Notes: generated from the sequence alone by a model not told the origin. DNA of 64,000 bases from Paenibacillus sp. JZ16 (GCF_015326965.1 NZ_CP017659.1:6523001-6587000), one strand, 5' to 3'. Shown: positions 1 through 8,450, counted from the first letter of the stretch. Made by a program: numbers and translations.

Positions 1-53
1 TTCTGGAGCTTGTAGAGGAAGAGGAGCCTGACGGGACGGAGGTGAAGTCGTAG
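1..53 (+). CDS. sbcD: SbcD nuclease subunit, C-terminal end only (partial)
   Basis: An open frame enters from the left edge and stops at TAG 51-53, giving an acidic tail (LELVEEEEPDGTEVKS). The stop is directly followed by the ATG of sbcC, the spacing expected of translationally coupled sbcD-sbcC. SbcD is the Mn-dependent nuclease partner of SbcC. Identity rests on position only, since no catalytic motif lies inside the window. Confidence 0.7.
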   Translation, partial: LELVEEEEPDGTEVKS

Positions 54-3000
54 ATGAAACCGATCTTGTTGAAATTATCCGGACTGCAGAGTTATCGAGA
101 ACCGCAGGAGATTGATTTTGAGACGTTGTGCGAAACCGGACTCTTCGGTATTTTCGGACCGACGGGAAGCGGGAAATCCACACTGCTGGATGCTATTACT
201 TTAGCCATGTACGGAAAGGTGGAGCGTGCGGTTAACGGAACCCAGGGCATCATGAACCATTCGGAGGACAGCTTGTCCGTCTCTTTTACGTTTGAGTTGT
301 CCTCCGCTGCCGGACTGGAGCGATACCGGGTAGAGCGCCGATTCAAACGGGTCAATGAGCTCTCCATCAGCAATACAGTGAGTCGGTTTATCCAAGTTAC
401 CCCCGATGGGGACCAGGTGATGGCGGATAAACTGGCCGAAGTCACCCGCTGCGTAGAAGAGAAAATCGGACTTAAAATGGATGATTTCACCCGTGCGGTC
501 GTTCTTCCTCAAGGTAAGTTTGCTGAATTCCTCTCCCTGAAGGGGAGTGAGCGTCGGCAGATGCTTCAGCGGCTGTTTCATTTGGAACGGTACGGAGACC
601 AGCTTGCGATCAAGCTCAGCCGCCGCGTGAAGGATACAGAGGGTTCGCTGAAATCCGTCGAAGCTGAACAGCAAGGGCTGGGCAGTGCAGGCAAAGAAGC
701 TCTGGCGGAAGCGACTACGGTGCTGGAAGAAGCCAAGAAACACGCGGCGTCATCCCGGAATCTTCTCCAGGCCGCCATCGAAGCCCATGAAGCTATGGGG
801 AAAATCCGTGAGTTGGATATGGAAAAACGGCGGCTCCAAGGGAAGCTGGATGAACTTGCCCTTCATGAGGAAGAGATGAAGCAGTTGGAACGACGGCTTG
901 AGCTGACAGGGGCGGCAGCCGCAGTTCTTCCTGCGCTGGAAGCTTGGCGCGAATCCGGCAAGGTCTGGGATCATCGGAGGCAGATTGCCGAAGGACTCAC
1001 CGCGCAAGCCGCATCCGCTCAGAACGCGGCCGAGCAAGCCGTCAAGGCGGATGAAGCTGCCCAGGCAGCTCTTCGGGCCGAGGAGCCGAAGCTGGTGCTT
1101 CGGGAGCAGCAGCTGGAGCAGGCTGTTTTATTGCAGCGGGAACGTGATGGATTACGCGAAGAACTGATTAGGCTGGATGCACAGCGAGTGGACGCACGCA
1201 AAGAGCTTGATGGAGTAACTGCCCAACTGCAGAAGGAGCAGGTACTGCTCGAACGGGGGCAAAAGCGGCAGGAGGAGCTGCAGACCAAGCTGAAAGGGCT
1301 TGAGATCCGCTCTGGTGAGCGTCAAGCGCTTCATATGGCGATGCAGAAGGTCCAAGCCCTTGAGTCGGCCGGCAGACGGAAGCAAAAGGCTGAGCTCGAG
1401 TTAAAATCGCAGGAGAGCAAGCTGAAGGAGCAAGAAGCAAGCCTTATTGCCCTGCAGAAGCAGGAGCAAGAATTGCAGCGGCACTACATACAGCTCTCCG
1501 TGCAAGCTGACAGCTTGCAGCGTGATGCAGCCGAAGCCTCGTCGTTTGCCGACCGGATGGCGGCCGCGGCAGCTCAGGTAAACCAGGCGATGAGCGACTC
1601 GCTTCGCAACAAGCAGCTTCATGCGCTGTCCCTTTCGCTCGCCGCCGAGCTTCGGGAAGGAGCTCCTTGTCCGGTTTGCGGAAGTGAACATCATCCTCAT
1701 CCTGCTGCCTCATCAGGGCACCCTGAAGATCATCTTGATGAGGCCATGAATCAGCTGGCACAGATCACTCATCAGATCCAGGAGGCCAGATTAACCCTGC
1801 GGGGGCAGCTTAACGAAGCGGAGGCGCTGGCAAGCCAAACGCGTTCGCAGATTGAGCCGTATGCAGATGACGAGCTGCTTGCCGTCAAACTAGCCGGGCA
1901 GGAGCAACAAGGATGGATGGAGGCAGCAGTGTCAACGATACCAGCCGCTGATCAACCGTACGATGTAGAAAAGCTGGCTTCAGACACGGCATGGCTCATA
2001 AAAGCAGCCGCAACCCAGGCTGCAGCCATCGGGCAATGCCGTACGGAAGCCTCCAAGGTACAGCAGAGCCTCTTCACATGCCAGCAGGAGCTTATGAAAC
2101 AGAGCGCTGCGCTTGAGAATGGTCAAATGACTTGGAACCAACTTCGGGATCAGCTGGCAGGACTGGAAGCTGAAGCTGAAGGCATTTTAACCTCCTGGCA
2201 GGAAGTCAAGCCGGATTTTTCTCTGGAGGAGGCAGCCGGCCGTTTTCAGCTCATGCAAGAGAAGGATGCGGAAGCCGAGTCCATAAAGGAAGGGCTGGAG
2301 CGCAGCGTTCCATTTATTGAGGAGAAGAAGCAGGCCGTCCTTCGCTTGGAGCAGCAGCTTCGTGAGCTGGAGAAGCTGCTGATTCAATGGGATGCTCAGC
2401 GTGAGGGAAAGGCGGATGGACTGAAGGATAAGGAAGAGCGTCTCCGGGCATGGATCGGCGACCGGTCGGCTGAAGAGCTGCTCGGAGAATGCCGGTCCAG
2501 AATGACCCTGCTGAAGGAAGCTGCTGAACAAGCCAGAAGCGAGTGCAGGAAGGCAGAAGAAAAGGCTCAGCATGCAGCCAAGGAAGCGGCTCTTGCAGAA
2601 CAGGCTGAGAGGTCTGCGCAGGAGCAGCACCAAGCTGCCAAGCTTGCCTGGGAGAACCAGCTGGCAGCCTCACCGTTCGCTACGGAGCTTGCCGTCCTGG
2701 AAGCCTGTCTAAGTGCGGAAGAAAGTGAACGATGCGCACAGTTAGTGAAAGCCCATCGGGAAGGACAGCGGGAATGGACGCTGAGGCTTCGCGACGTCGA
2801 GCAGAAGCTTGGTGCGAGCCCTTTTCATGAAGAGGAGTGGCAACGGTGCACAGCCGAGCTTCAGGCGGCCCGTACAGCCGATGAGGAGGCCCTTCAGGCG
2901 AGAGCCCGAGCCGAGCGTGACTTGGAGGACCTGAACAAACGTCACATCCGGTTTATGGAATTGGAAGAGCAGCGTCTTAACCTTCAACGAGAGAGCGAGC

Positions 3001-3503
3001 GCTTGTCCAAATTGCAGTCCTGCTTGCGTGGAAACGCATTTGTTGAATATATTGCGGAAGAACAGCTGATGCAGGTGAGTCAGTCGGCTTCCCAGCGTCT
3101 TCGTTATTTAACCAAGCAGCGCTATTCGCTTGAGGTGGATTCCGGTGGAGGCTTCGTCATTCGGGACGATGCCAACGGCGGCGTCCGGCGTCCGGTATCC
3201 ACGTTATCGGGCGGCGAGACATTTCTGACCTCATTGGCCTTGGCTTTGGCACTCTCGGCACAGATTCAGCTGCGCGGGCAATATCCGCTGCAGTTCTTTT
3301 TCCTCGACGAAGGGTTCGGCACGCTGGATCCGGAGCTGCTGGAAACGGTCATCACCGCGCTTGAGCGGCTCCATACCGATAAGCTGACCGTTGGCATCAT
3401 CAGTCATGTGCCCGAGCTTCGGGCGCGTCTGCCGCGGAAGCTGGTCGTACGGCCGGCGGAGCAAGCGGGAGCCGGATCGCAGCTTGCGATCGAATCGATG
3501 TAG
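54..3503 (+). CDS. sbcC: SbcC, ATPase subunit of the SbcCD DNA repair nuclease
   Basis: This 1149-residue protein is a Rad50-type SMC-like ATPase that, with SbcD, opens hairpins and trims protein-blocked DNA ends. It has an N-terminal Walker A (GPTGSGKS, about residues 35-42), long Ala/Glu/Gln/Leu-rich coiled coils, a central zinc hook (CPVC, about residue 539), and a C-terminal ABC signature (LSGGETF, about 1051) followed by Walker B (FFFLDEGFGTLDPE). Length and domain order are normal for the family. The ATG abuts the stop of the upstream sbcD remnant, so the two are co-translated. No terminator is obvious right after the stop; the next element is a Crp/Fnr-like box. Confidence 0.97.
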   Translation: MKPILLKLSGLQSYREPQEIDFETLCETGLFGIFGPTGSGKSTLLDAITLAMYGKVERAVNGTQGIMNHSEDSLSVSFTFELSSAAGLERYRVERRFKRVNELSISNTVSRFIQVTPDGDQVMADKLAEVTRCVEEKIGLKMDDFTRAVVLPQGKFAEFLSLKGSERRQMLQRLFHLERYGDQLAIKLSRRVKDTEGSLKSVEAEQQGLGSAGKEALAEATTVLEEAKKHAASSRNLLQAAIEAHEAMGKIRELDMEKRRLQGKLDELALHEEEMKQLERRLELTGAAAAVLPALEAWRESGKVWDHRRQIAEGLTAQAASAQNAAEQAVKADEAAQAALRAEEPKLVLREQQLEQAVLLQRERDGLREELIRLDAQRVDARKELDGVTAQLQKEQVLLERGQKRQEELQTKLKGLEIRSGERQALHMAMQKVQALESAGRRKQKAELELKSQESKLKEQEASLIALQKQEQELQRHYIQLSVQADSLQRDAAEASSFADRMAAAAAQVNQAMSDSLRNKQLHALSLSLAAELREGAPCPVCGSEHHPHPAASSGHPEDHLDEAMNQLAQITHQIQEARLTLRGQLNEAEALASQTRSQIEPYADDELLAVKLAGQEQQGWMEAAVSTIPAADQPYDVEKLASDTAWLIKAAATQAAAIGQCRTEASKVQQSLFTCQQELMKQSAALENGQMTWNQLRDQLAGLEAEAEGILTSWQEVKPDFSLEEAAGRFQLMQEKDAEAESIKEGLERSVPFIEEKKQAVLRLEQQLRELEKLLIQWDAQREGKADGLKDKEERLRAWIGDRSAEELLGECRSRMTLLKEAAEQARSECRKAEEKAQHAAKEAALAEQAERSAQEQHQAAKLAWENQLAASPFATELAVLEACLSAEESERCAQLVKAHREGQREWTLRLRDVEQKLGASPFHEEEWQRCTAELQAARTADEEALQARARAERDLEDLNKRHIRFMELEEQRLNLQRESERLSKLQSCLRGNAFVEYIAEEQLMQVSQSASQRLRYLTKQRYSLEVDSGGGFVIRDDANGGVRRPVSTLSGGETFLTSLALALALSAQIQLRGQYPLQFFFLDEGFGTLDPELLETVITALERLHTDKLTVGIISHVPELRARLPRKLVVRPAEQAGAGSQLAIESM

Positions 3504-3512
3504 CACGGTTGA

Positions 3513-3555
3513 TGTGATCTACATCACGGAAACAGCTACATGGCGCTGTTATAGT
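3513..3555 (+). promoter_or_regulatory. Crp/Fnr-type box with class II promoter spacing
   Basis: TGTGA-N6-TCACG (3513-3528) is one base from the Crp/Fnr palindrome TGTGA-N6-TCACA. A TATAGT -10 hexamer lies at 3550-3555 with no good -35. With a start near 3562 the palindrome centre (3520.5) falls at -41.5, the usual class II activator position. Which Crp/Fnr-family member binds cannot be told from the sequence. Confidence 0.5.
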
Positions 3556-3561
3556 ACAGAT

Positions 3562-3690
3562 AAGCCGACATAGTTAAGAAGCACCGGGCAGGCGCTTGAT
3601 CATGAGAGATTCCAATCTTTTCTCTTGCTCTCGTGATGAAGCGCCTCCTTACTGGACAGCTGCGTTCCAGTGGTGCTTCTCTTTTTTTGT
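3562..3690 (+). ncRNA. Candidate structured small RNA with intrinsic terminator
   Basis: A three-way junction can be drawn by hand. P1 pairs 3577-3585 with 3672-3680 (AGAAGCACC/GGTGCTTCT). P2 is a 19-bp stem, 3590-3608 with 3628-3646, with one G-G mismatch and one G-U pair. P3 pairs 3651-3656 with 3666-3671 (ACTGGA/TCCAGT). Seven T residues (3682-3688) follow P1, as in an intrinsic terminator. It sits between sbcC and the HIT gene and ends before the HIT ribosome binding site, so it looks like a separate transcript of about 125 nt. I do not recognise it as a known riboswitch, T-box or 6S RNA. An ATG at 3596 would read through the structure into the HIT gene, but that extension resembles no HIT N-terminus. 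Confidence 0.5.
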
Positions 3691-3775
3691 GTATGCCTTA
3701 ATGTCATCTCATTGGACGCACTGCCTAATTTCTTATATGATAAAAGCATGTAAACGTATGAAAGGGGTAACCGTG

Positions 3776-4135
3776 ATGGATTGTCTTTTTTGTAAAATCG
3801 TAGAAGGGGAGCTTCCTTCCACGAAAGTACTCGAGAATGATAAGGTGCTTGTATTTCAAAACATTAACCCGGAGGCGCCGGTTCATGTTCTGATTATTCC
3901 CAAGAAGCATATCGCATCCATGAACGATATTCAGGATGAAGATTTGCTGCTGATTGGCGAGATGCACAAAGCGGCGAAAGAAGCCGCTGCCAAGCTGGGC
4001 ATTGCGGAAAGCGGTTATCGGTTAATTAACAACTGCGGACCTGATGGGGAACAATCGGTGTTTCATGTGCACTATCATCTGATGGGCGGTCGCCGTTTAG
4101 GCGCTTTAACAGGCATTTCGCCCGCGCATACATAA
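3776..4135 (+). CDS. HIT family (histidine triad) nucleotide-binding protein
   Basis: This 119-residue protein has the family N-terminus (MDCLFCKIVEGELPS) and the active-site triad HVHYH followed by LMGGR near the C-terminus. HIT/HINT proteins are small dimeric purine nucleoside phosphoramidase or AMP-lysine hydrolases; the cellular substrate here is unknown. ATG 3776 is chosen because AAAGGGG (3761-3767) lies at the right distance and homologues begin here. A longer in-frame reading from 3596 runs through an RNA-like structure and is rejected. The gene stands alone and is followed by a GC-rich hairpin. Confidence 0.93.
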   Translation: MDCLFCKIVEGELPSTKVLENDKVLVFQNINPEAPVHVLIIPKKHIASMNDIQDEDLLLIGEMHKAAKEAAAKLGIAESGYRLINNCGPDGEQSVFHVHYHLMGGRRLGALTGISPAHT

Positions 4136-4162
4136 CATCAGGCCAATGAAGAAATAGATCAG

Positions 4163-4194
4163 CCTCGCAGCGGAACGTCGCTGCGGGGTTGTTC
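4163..4194 (+). terminator. Probable terminator after the HIT gene
   Basis: CCTCGCAGCG (4163-4172) pairs with CGCTGCGGGG (4179-4188), followed by a short T-containing tail. The U tract is weak, so termination may be inefficient. Confidence 0.5.
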
Positions 4195-4230
4195 CAATTC
4201 CTGAGACTATTGTAAAATAGACGCCTAAGG

Positions 4231-4260
4231 TTGACACCTTATTTCCGTTTGCCCTATAAT
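4231..4260 (+). promoter_or_regulatory. SigA-type promoter of rpsU-yqeY
   Basis: TTGACA (4231-4236) and TATAAT (4255-4260) are both perfect consensus hexamers, separated by 18 bases. They lie about 60 bases before the rpsU start. Confidence 0.85.
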
Positions 4261-4319
4261 GAAGTTTGATGAACCGTGTTAATGCTCTTGGACGGTCTGG
4301 TCGGAGGGAGGGAAAACTG

Positions 4320-4493
4320 GTGTCTGAAACTAAAGTTCGCAAAAACGAGACAATTGATGCTGCACTTCGTCGCTTCAAGCGTTCCATTGCTAAAGATGGC
4401 GTATTGGCTGAAGTGAAGAAACGCAAGCATTATGAAAAGCCAAGCGTAAAGCGCAAGAAAAAGTCCGAGGCTGCTCGTAAGAGAAAGTTTTAG
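4320..4493 (+). CDS. rpsU: Ribosomal protein bS21
   Basis: This 57-residue, highly basic protein ([19 protein letters not shown]...RKRKF) is the small-subunit protein S21, which sits near the anti-Shine-Dalgarno region of 16S rRNA. The start is GTG 4320, set by a strong GGAGGGAGGG (4303-4312); an in-frame ATG at 4266 would add 18 residues not found in S21 and would precede the ribosome binding site. A consensus promoter lies just upstream and yqeY follows 16 bases downstream, as in B. subtilis. Confidence 0.97.
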   Translation: MSETKVRKNETIDAALRRFKRSIAKDGVLAEVKKRKHYEKPSVKRKKKSEAARKRKF

Positions 4494-4509
4494 GAGGATC
4501 TGAACTAGC

Positions 4510-4950
4510 ATGAATCTTAGCGAACGATTGAACGAAGATATGAAGCAAGCGATGAAGAGTAAGGACAAGTTCAAACTCTCAACGATTCGAATGGTTCGTT
4601 CGACGATAAAAAATCTTGAAATAGATTTGAAACGAAGTTTGGATGACAACGAAGTGCTTGATATTTTTAGTCGTGAAATCAAACAGCGCAAAGATGCCCT
4701 CCAAGAATTTGAAAAAGCGGGACGCGACGATCTTGCCGCCGATGCAAAAGCAGAAATTGAGCTCCTAAGCGCCTACCTCCCGGAACAGCTTACTGAAGAA
4801 GAAATTAAAGTCATTGTACAGCAGACCATCCAGGAAACCGGTGCTTCTTCAAAAGCCGAGATGGGTAAAGTAATGAGCGCTCTCATGCCGAAAGTTAAAG
4901 GGCGTGCAGATGGAAAGCTTGTCAATCAAGTTGTTCAACAATTTCTGTAA
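4510..4950 (+). CDS. yqeY: GatB/YqeY domain protein
   Basis: This 146-residue protein matches the YqeY family (MNLSERLNEDMKQAMKSKDK..., ...EMGKVMSALMPKVKGRADG near the end). The fold resembles the tRNA-binding tail domain of the amidotransferase subunit GatB, but no reaction is established for the free-standing protein. A TAGGAGG ribosome binding site overlaps the rpsU stop region. It is the second gene of the rpsU-yqeY unit, which ends at a strong terminator. Confidence 0.93.
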   Translation: MNLSERLNEDMKQAMKSKDKFKLSTIRMVRSTIKNLEIDLKRSLDDNEVLDIFSREIKQRKDALQEFEKAGRDDLAADAKAEIELLSAYLPEQLTEEEIKVIVQQTIQETGASSKAEMGKVMSALMPKVKGRADGKLVNQVVQQFL

Positions 4951-4962
4951 CAACATAAGTGA

Positions 4963-5000
4963 AACACCCCTTGTTTTCTCAAGGGGTGTTTTTTCTTTTT
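4963..5000 (+). terminator. Intrinsic terminator of rpsU-yqeY
   Basis: AACACCCCTTG (4963-4973) pairs perfectly with CAAGGGGTGTT (4980-4990) around a six-base loop, and a T-rich tract follows. Confidence 0.92.
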
Positions 5001-5065
5001 ATCTGGGGGATGTATTCATGAACCGCCTCTTTGCGATGGTTTTTTCTAAGGATGGGCATACTTTT

Positions 5066-5091
5066 TGAAACGAAATCGTTTCTGATTCGTA
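5066..5091 (+). promoter_or_regulatory. SigW-type ECF promoter of yqeZ-floA
   Basis: TGAAAC (5066-5071), a 16-base spacer and CGTA (5088-5091) match the B. subtilis SigW consensus exactly. The B. subtilis yqeZ-floA(yqfA)-yqfB operon is a known SigW target, so an ECF factor equivalent to SigW probably drives the orthologous genes here. The site also shows that the in-frame ATG at 5031 cannot be the yqeZ start. Confidence 0.8.
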
Positions 5092-5210
5092 GTAACTACC
5101 ATATGAGGGCAGATAGATACATATGCTTATGCAAAAGGCAGGTCGCTGAACCCGTTTTGTCGAAGTATAGGGGTACAGATGGCTTAATACGTCGAAAAGG
5201 AGGGGAACAG

Positions 5211-6572
5211 ATGAGCAGACCGTTATGGATCCGCAAATTCCTGACATTCACGGCAGCCGTCGTTATGATGCTGATATCGATCGGTATGTATGTAGGTCCG
5301 ATGAAATCCGCGGTGGCTGCTAACATCGGATCGGTGTATGTCATTCCGGTCAAGCAGCAGATCGAGCGCGGCTTAACCAGCTTCATGGAGCGTGGATTTA
5401 AGGAAGCCGAGAAGATGGGGGCCGGACTGATCATCCTGGAAATTGATACGCCGGGAGGCCTGGTCGACCAAGCGGGTAAAATTGCATCCTTGATGAAGGC
5501 CAGCGATATTCCGATTGTGGCTTACATCACGGGTGATGCCGCATCTGCTGGGAGTTACATTGCGCTGAACGCAGACAAGATTGCCATGGCGGAAGGCACC
5601 ATGATTGGCGCGGCTTATATGGTGGATGCCAGGGGGAATCCGATCGAGGATGCCAAGATGGTTTCCTGGTGGAAAACAAGCATGGCGAGTGCCGCTGAAG
5701 CTTCAGGTCGAAATCCGGAGATTGCCAAGGGGATGGCTGATCTCAAGATGAAGATTGATCTACCTGACATCGGATTGACAAAGCAACCCGGGGAGATCAT
5801 ATCGTTGACGCATGATGAAGCGCTGAAGACGGGTTATGCGGATACGATTGCGAACAGCACAGAAGAAGTCATCACGTGGATGGACTACTCCACGCAGGAC
5901 ATATTTCGGATGGAGCAGACCTTCTCAGAGAAGCTGGCTACCTTCCTCACGCATCCCGGTGTCATGGCGCTCCTGCTCTTCATCGGTATTGCAGGTGTCA
6001 TTATCGAAGTGATAGTTCCGGGTTTTGGTGTGCCGGGAATTTTAGGGGTGACCGCATTTGTGCTGTATTTCTTCGGTAACCAGGTCGCAGGATTTGCCGG
6101 TTGGGAGAACTGGCTGCTGTTTGTGATCGGTATCGTGATGCTGGCGATGGAGCTGTTTGTGCCAAGCTTCGGGATACTGGGCATCATAGGATCAGCCAGC
6201 TTGATTGCCGGCGTTGTTATGGCGGCCTACAGCACGTCTCATGTGGCTCTATCCCTAGGTATTGGGGCGGCTTGTGCTCTGGTGGCTATCATCGTGGTCG
6301 CTCTCGTATTTAAGGAACGGGGAATATGGCGGAAGTTCATACTCAGTGACAGCTTATCGAAGGAGCAGGGGTATGTTCCGAATGAAGACCGGGATGTACT
6401 TATCGGTCTGGTCGGCACATCGATCACGCCGCTGCGACCGGCTGGAACGATGGAGCTTGAGGGACGACGCCTTGATGTAGTTACCCTTGGAGGTTTTATC
6501 GATTCCGGTCGTCCGGTCCGTGTCATCAAGACGGACGGCACCAGAATTGTCGTAGAGGAAGAAAAAGGGTGA
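5211..6572 (+). CDS. yqeZ: NfeD family membrane serine protease-like protein YqeZ
   Basis: This 453-residue protein is a long NfeD/ClpP-class membrane protein that works with flotillin at the cell membrane. It has an N-terminal signal segment (ending near AVAA), a ClpP/SppA-like domain with the likely nucleophile serine in GDAASAGSYIAL, several C-terminal membrane helices, and a C-terminal OB-fold NfeD domain (GLVGTSITPLRPAG...). ATG 5211 is preceded by AAAGGAGGGG (5196-5205). It lies directly behind a SigW-type promoter and upstream of floA. The operon in relatives protects against membrane-active peptides such as sublancin, which is family knowledge rather than something shown here. Confidence 0.92.
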   Translation: MSRPLWIRKFLTFTAAVVMMLISIGMYVGPMKSAVAANIGSVYVIPVKQQIERGLTSFMERGFKEAEKMGAGLIILEIDTPGGLVDQAGKIASLMKASDIPIVAYITGDAASAGSYIALNADKIAMAEGTMIGAAYMVDARGNPIEDAKMVSWWKTSMASAAEASGRNPEIAKGMADLKMKIDLPDIGLTKQPGEIISLTHDEALKTGYADTIANSTEEVITWMDYSTQDIFRMEQTFSEKLATFLTHPGVMALLLFIGIAGVIIEVIVPGFGVPGILGVTAFVLYFFGNQVAGFAGWENWLLFVIGIVMLAMELFVPSFGILGIIGSASLIAGVVMAAYSTSHVALSLGIGAACALVAIIVVALVFKERGIWRKFILSDSLSKEQGYVPNEDRDVLIGLVGTSITPLRPAGTMELEGRRLDVVTLGGFIDSGRPVRVIKTDGTRIVVEEEKG

Positions 6573-6666
6573 ACCTCGTCACAGAATTGTGTAGTATTAA
6601 AAGGGCTAATGTTTAAGCGTTCAAGTGAGAAGCGTAAATATTTTAAAAATGGAGGGTGAAGTAAAT

Positions 6667-7668
6667 ATGGATGGTTCTTTGATACCAGTACTACTAATCG
6701 GGGTTGTCGCGATCATTGTGCTAAGCGTGTTTTTCAGTTTCTTTCCGTTAATGCTCTGGATCTCGGCGATCGCTTCCGGCGTTCGCATCGGGATTATTAC
6801 GTTGGTGGCCATGCGACTGCGGCGCGTAACGCCGAGCCGGATCGTGAATCCGCTCATCAAGGCGACAAAAGCAGGTCTAGGCCTGAATATTAACCAACTC
6901 GAGAGTCACTATCTCGCTGGCGGTAACGTTGACCGGGTGGTTAATGCCTTGATTGCAGCCCAGCGTGCGAATATTCCGCTCGAATTCGAAAGAGCTGCTG
7001 CGATTGACCTGGCAGGACGCGATGTTCTGCAGGCTGTTCAGATGAGCGTTAACCCGCGTGTTATCGAGACACCGGTTGTAGCAGCTGTTGCTAGAGACGG
7101 TATTGAAGTGAAGGTTAAGGCTCGTGTTACCGTTCGTGCCAACATTGACCGTTTGGTCGGGGGTGCTGGCGAAGAGACGATTATTGCTCGTGTCGGCGAA
7201 GGGATCGTAACGACGGTAGGTTCCAGTAATTCGCATAAAGATGTTCTTGAAAATCCGGATCTGATTTCGAGAACGGTTTTGTCCAAGGGACTCGACGCGG
7301 GAACAGCATTTGAAATTCTGTCCATCGATATCGCGGACGTGGATGTAGGCAAAAACATCGGCGCGTACTTGCAGACCGAACAGGCGGAAGCCGATAAGCG
7401 TATTGCCCAGGCGAAGGCGGAAGAACGCCGCGCGATGGCGGTAGCCCAAGAGCAAGAGATGAAGGCTCGCGTCGTAGAGATGAGAGCACGCGTTGTGGAA
7501 TCGGAATCCCAAGTTCCGCTGGCTATGGCTGAAGCGCTTCGCAGCGGCCAATTGGGCGTGATGGATTATATGAACCTGAAGAATATCGAAGCCGACACGC
7601 AGATGAGGGGTTCCTTCGGTAAGATGGGTGAGAATAATGACAATTCCGGAGACAACAAAACCAAGTAA
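6667..7668 (+). CDS. floA: Flotillin-like protein FloA
   Basis: This 333-residue protein is a bacterial flotillin that forms membrane microdomain assemblies. It has an N-terminal hydrophobic hairpin-like segment ([19 protein letters not shown]), a SPFH domain ([26 protein letters not shown]...), and a C-terminal Glu/Ala-rich coiled coil ([23 protein letters not shown]). Start ATG 6667 is set by GGAGGG (6651-6656) and agrees with B. subtilis FloA (331 residues). It follows yqeZ in the same direction and precedes a small membrane protein, as in the B. subtilis yqeZ-yqfA-yqfB operon. Confidence 0.95.
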   Translation: MDGSLIPVLLIGVVAIIVLSVFFSFFPLMLWISAIASGVRIGIITLVAMRLRRVTPSRIVNPLIKATKAGLGLNINQLESHYLAGGNVDRVVNALIAAQRANIPLEFERAAAIDLAGRDVLQAVQMSVNPRVIETPVVAAVARDGIEVKVKARVTVRANIDRLVGGAGEETIIARVGEGIVTTVGSSNSHKDVLENPDLISRTVLSKGLDAGTAFEILSIDIADVDVGKNIGAYLQTEQAEADKRIAQAKAEERRAMAVAQEQEMKARVVEMRARVVESESQVPLAMAEALRSGQLGVMDYMNLKNIEADTQMRGSFGKMGENNDNSGDNKTK

Positions 7669-7686
7669 CGATGAGGTGAGCCTATA

Positions 7687-8256
7687 GTGAGCTGGTTAAT
7701 CGAAAATTTTTACATTGTAGCTGTTATAGGCTTCTTCATCATCTCCGCCCTCGGAAGACGCGGGAAGAACCCTGAGGAGGGGAAGAATCCCCGTATGCCG
7801 TCCTTCGGCGGCGAAGGGGACCGTCCTGCAAGACCGGGGCAGCAGCGGCCTGAAGCAAGACGGGTACAGACGACTCCGCAAGTCTCCCGTCCGGCACCTG
7901 TTCAGGAAAGCACCCGGATCGAGCGGATGGATGAAGAAGAAATGGATACCGGCAACGGATACTCTCTTGAACATCAAGAGATTGACCGAGCCAGACGTGA
8001 GGAAGAGATGAGGTCTCGACCTGACAGCATAGATCATAGACTCGAGATGATGGAGAAGGATTTGAACCGAATTCACTCGAATTTGAACCGGATGACCATC
8101 GCATTGCCAGAAACGGTTGTCGAAAGCCGGGATGAAGATCATGAACAGTCCAGGGGCAGTGGATCGTTTCTTGCAGAGCAAGCTCGAAACGGCATTGTTT
8201 GGGCCGAAATTCTGGGAACTCCGCGTGCCAAGCGCCCCATGAATCCTCGTCGTTAA
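7687..8256 (+). CDS. Hypothetical single-pass membrane protein in the floA operon (yqfB position)
   Basis: This 189-residue protein starts at GTG 7687 with GAGGTGAG just upstream. It has one N-terminal membrane segment (LIENFYIVAVIGFFIISAL) followed by a long, charged, probably disordered cytoplasmic part rich in Arg, Glu, Pro and Met, with a short predicted coil (DHRLEMMEKDLNRIHSNLNRM). It occupies the place of B. subtilis yqfB, but I cannot say it is homologous. Spacing to floA (18 bases) suggests co-transcription and a membrane role with YqeZ and FloA. No catalytic motif is visible. Confidence 0.75.
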   Translation: MSWLIENFYIVAVIGFFIISALGRRGKNPEEGKNPRMPSFGGEGDRPARPGQQRPEARRVQTTPQVSRPAPVQESTRIERMDEEEMDTGNGYSLEHQEIDRARREEEMRSRPDSIDHRLEMMEKDLNRIHSNLNRMTIALPETVVESRDEDHEQSRGSGSFLAEQARNGIVWAEILGTPRAKRPMNPRR

Positions 8257-8341
8257 TTTGGCGGATTCTTAAGGGACATTCGACCCGATAACTTGAATAA
8301 GATATGCGTAAAAATACAATTCATAGATTCATAGAAGCGGG

Positions 8342-8384
8342 AGACCGCCTTGTCGGATTTTTTTGACGGGGCGGTCTTTTTACT
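8342..8384 (+). terminator. Intrinsic terminator after the yqeZ-floA operon
   Basis: AGACCGCC (8342-8349) pairs with GGCGGTCT (8370-8377), followed by a T tract. It separates the stress operon from the yqfC-yqfD group. Confidence 0.85.
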
Positions 8385-8391
8385 TTTGATC

Positions 8392-8420
8392 TCATAAAAC
8401 GGCTTTCTGGGGCATAAGGT
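8392..8420 (+). promoter_or_regulatory. Candidate SigE-type sporulation promoter of yqfC-yqfD
   Basis: TCATAAA (8392-8398) and GCATAAGGT (8412-8420) resemble the SigE elements (-35 near ATATT, -10 CATACANT), with 14 bases between ATAAA and CATAAGGT. yqfC and yqfD are mother-cell sporulation genes in B. subtilis, which makes such a promoter expected. The -10 match is imperfect. Confidence 0.4.
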
Positions 8421-8450
8421 GTACAGTACAGGAAGGGGGAAAGTCTCCAT

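Noticed and set aside
3596..3775. N-terminal extension of the HIT protein from ATG 3596
   Set aside because: It reads through the RNA structure and its T run; the HIT family starts at MDCLFCKI with a ribosome binding site at 3761-3767.
5031..5210. ATG 5031 as start of yqeZ
   Set aside because: It precedes the SigW-type promoter at 5066-5091 and a strong ribosome binding site and signal peptide start at 5211.
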